DNA from: Methanomicrobia archaeon
GTDB lineage: Archaea > Halobacteriota > Syntropharchaeia > Alkanophagales > Methanospirareceae
Assembly (NCBI GenBank): GCA_016928455.1
Contig: JAFGKP010000062.1
Span: forward strand, 1 to 5,712
DNA length: 5,712 nucleotides
Reading direction: 5' to 3'
Part shown: in pieces, positions 5,207-5,712 of the stretch
Layout of the letters: every line of letters starts with the position of its first letter
Numbering within the stretch: position 1 is the first letter of the stretch
Program-made: the position numbers and the translations under genes
Notes under the pieces: model-generated
Databases searched by the model: none
Told to the model about the DNA's origin: nothing
The model's input: the letters and a program-made list of their open reading frames with translations, nothing else

Positions 5207-5712
5207 ATGTTAGGTTTAGCGGTCGTTTTTGACGGTGCGGGCGTTATCTATGCGCCCTTCAGGATCATCAAGGACATGCAGCGTGGGCTGACGAAGCGGA
5301 GTCGTGTCTCAGGCATCACCTGCACGGATAGACTGACAACGGGCGCAATGGTCGTGCTGAAGACGCGATATGAAGAGACTCTGGAGCATGAGGAACCCAC
5401 GAACCTCTTTGCTGAGGTGTTGCGGGCGCGCGAAATCGAAACAAAGGTTATTTATAAGCGCGAAGGGGTGAGCGATGAGGACGTTCGGGAGATCATCTTG
5501 CAAGACGGAAGTGTCACGCTACGTGATGTGCACGAGGTAGTGAGAAAGTTGCGGCGCTGCGACATTCTGCCGGTTCTTGGCATAGGTTTAATCCTGGAGA
5601 TGGCCCCGGCGCGGATACGCTACGTCATTGCCGGCGGGATCAATCTGTTTCCGGGAACGCTGAAGCTATTTAAGGAATTACGGGAGTTAGGGATTCAGAC
5701 TTATATAGCATC
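5207..5712 (+). CDS. HAD-superfamily phosphatase-like protein, 3' end cut by the window
   Basis: The first 168 codons of an open frame that runs off the right edge. It begins MLGLAVVFDGAGVIY, a HAD motif I in which D9 is the expected nucleophile; position +2, usually Asp, is A11. Residues about 16-140 form a mixed alpha/beta segment in the place of a C1-type cap, followed by GGINLFPG (143-150) and then IQTYIA (163-168), which leads into motif II; the last two bases (tc) begin a Ser codon, as expected for the motif II Ser/Thr. Motifs III and IV lie outside the window. From memory, methanogens and relatives have similar HAD-like proteins starting with a VVFDSAGT-type motif. The substrate is unknown. 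The ATG is the earliest possible start because TGA directly precedes it in frame. It is transcribed divergently from mcm across 139 bases. Membership in the HAD fold is likely; catalytic activity is open. Confidence 0.75.
   Translation, partial: MLGLAVVFDGAGVIYAPFRIIKDMQRGLTKRSRVSGITCTDRLTTGAMVVLKTRYEETLEHEEPTNLFAEVLRAREIETKVIYKREGVSDEDVREIILQDGSVTLRDVHEVVRKLRRCDILPVLGIGLILEMAPARIRYVIAGGINLFPGTLKLFKELRELGIQTYIA

Noticed and set aside
5309..5503. Minus-strand open frame of 64 codons inside the HAD gene
   Set aside because: It overlaps the well-supported plus-strand HAD frame, which has motif I at the right place; the shadow shows nothing recognisable.
1..5712. CRISPR arrays, tRNA or rRNA genes, insertion sequences
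   Set aside because: No regularly spaced repeats, no cloverleaf or rRNA-like segment, and no transposase or terminal inverted repeats are visible; nearly all of the window is occupied by four conventional genes.

Overview
The window looks archaeal. It encodes a full-length archaeal-type MCM replicative helicase, a HAD-like protein of a type I associate with methanogens and related Euryarchaeota, and an HdrA-related polyferredoxin. Its intergenic regions carry TATA-box-like elements spaced as in archaeal promoters, together with Shine-Dalgarno-like GGTGAG motifs. An anaerobic euryarchaeon of the methanogen / ANME / Archaeoglobales kind (Halobacteriota) is the most natural reading. This is inferred from gene content; no marker in the window fixes the genus.

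Layout, left to right. Positions 1-105 hold no gene I can support. A TorD/NarJ-type chaperone gene (106-771, minus) follows, joined by a TAATG stop/start overlap to a 690-residue multi-cluster iron-sulfur protein (771-2843, minus). Transcription runs right to left, so the iron-sulfur gene is first and the chaperone second. A 121-base gap (2844-2964) contains a hairpin just after the MCM stop, a TATA-like element and a perfect tandem 13-bp repeat, and is probably the promoter of the two-gene unit. The MCM gene occupies 2965-5067 (minus). A 139-base divergent intergenic region (5068-5206) has a TATA element flanked by repeated TACCAGTG / TGGTA words and an 8-codon upstream reading frame that ends in a TGATG overlap with the MCM start. 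The first 168 codons of a HAD-superfamily protein (5207 to the window edge, plus) close the window.

How the genes work together. The iron-sulfur protein and the chaperone form a redox/maturation pair. TorD-family proteins mature molybdenum or tungsten bis-pyranopterin enzymes, and the partner has an HdrA-like N-terminal domain, six ferredoxin-type Cys groups, a domain resembling MvhD/FlpD and paired CxxC knuckles at its C-terminus. Its architecture and pairing with TorD recall large 4Fe-4S proteins that sit beside TorD and formate dehydrogenase genes in proteobacteria (from memory). The catalytic enzyme is not in the window, so the pair may act in trans or the enzyme may lie beyond position 1. 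MCM and the HAD protein appear to be a separate, divergently transcribed housekeeping unit. The most interesting points are the FAD-less HdrA-like fusion with TorD, the tandem repeat in its promoter and the symmetric repeats around the MCM TATA box.
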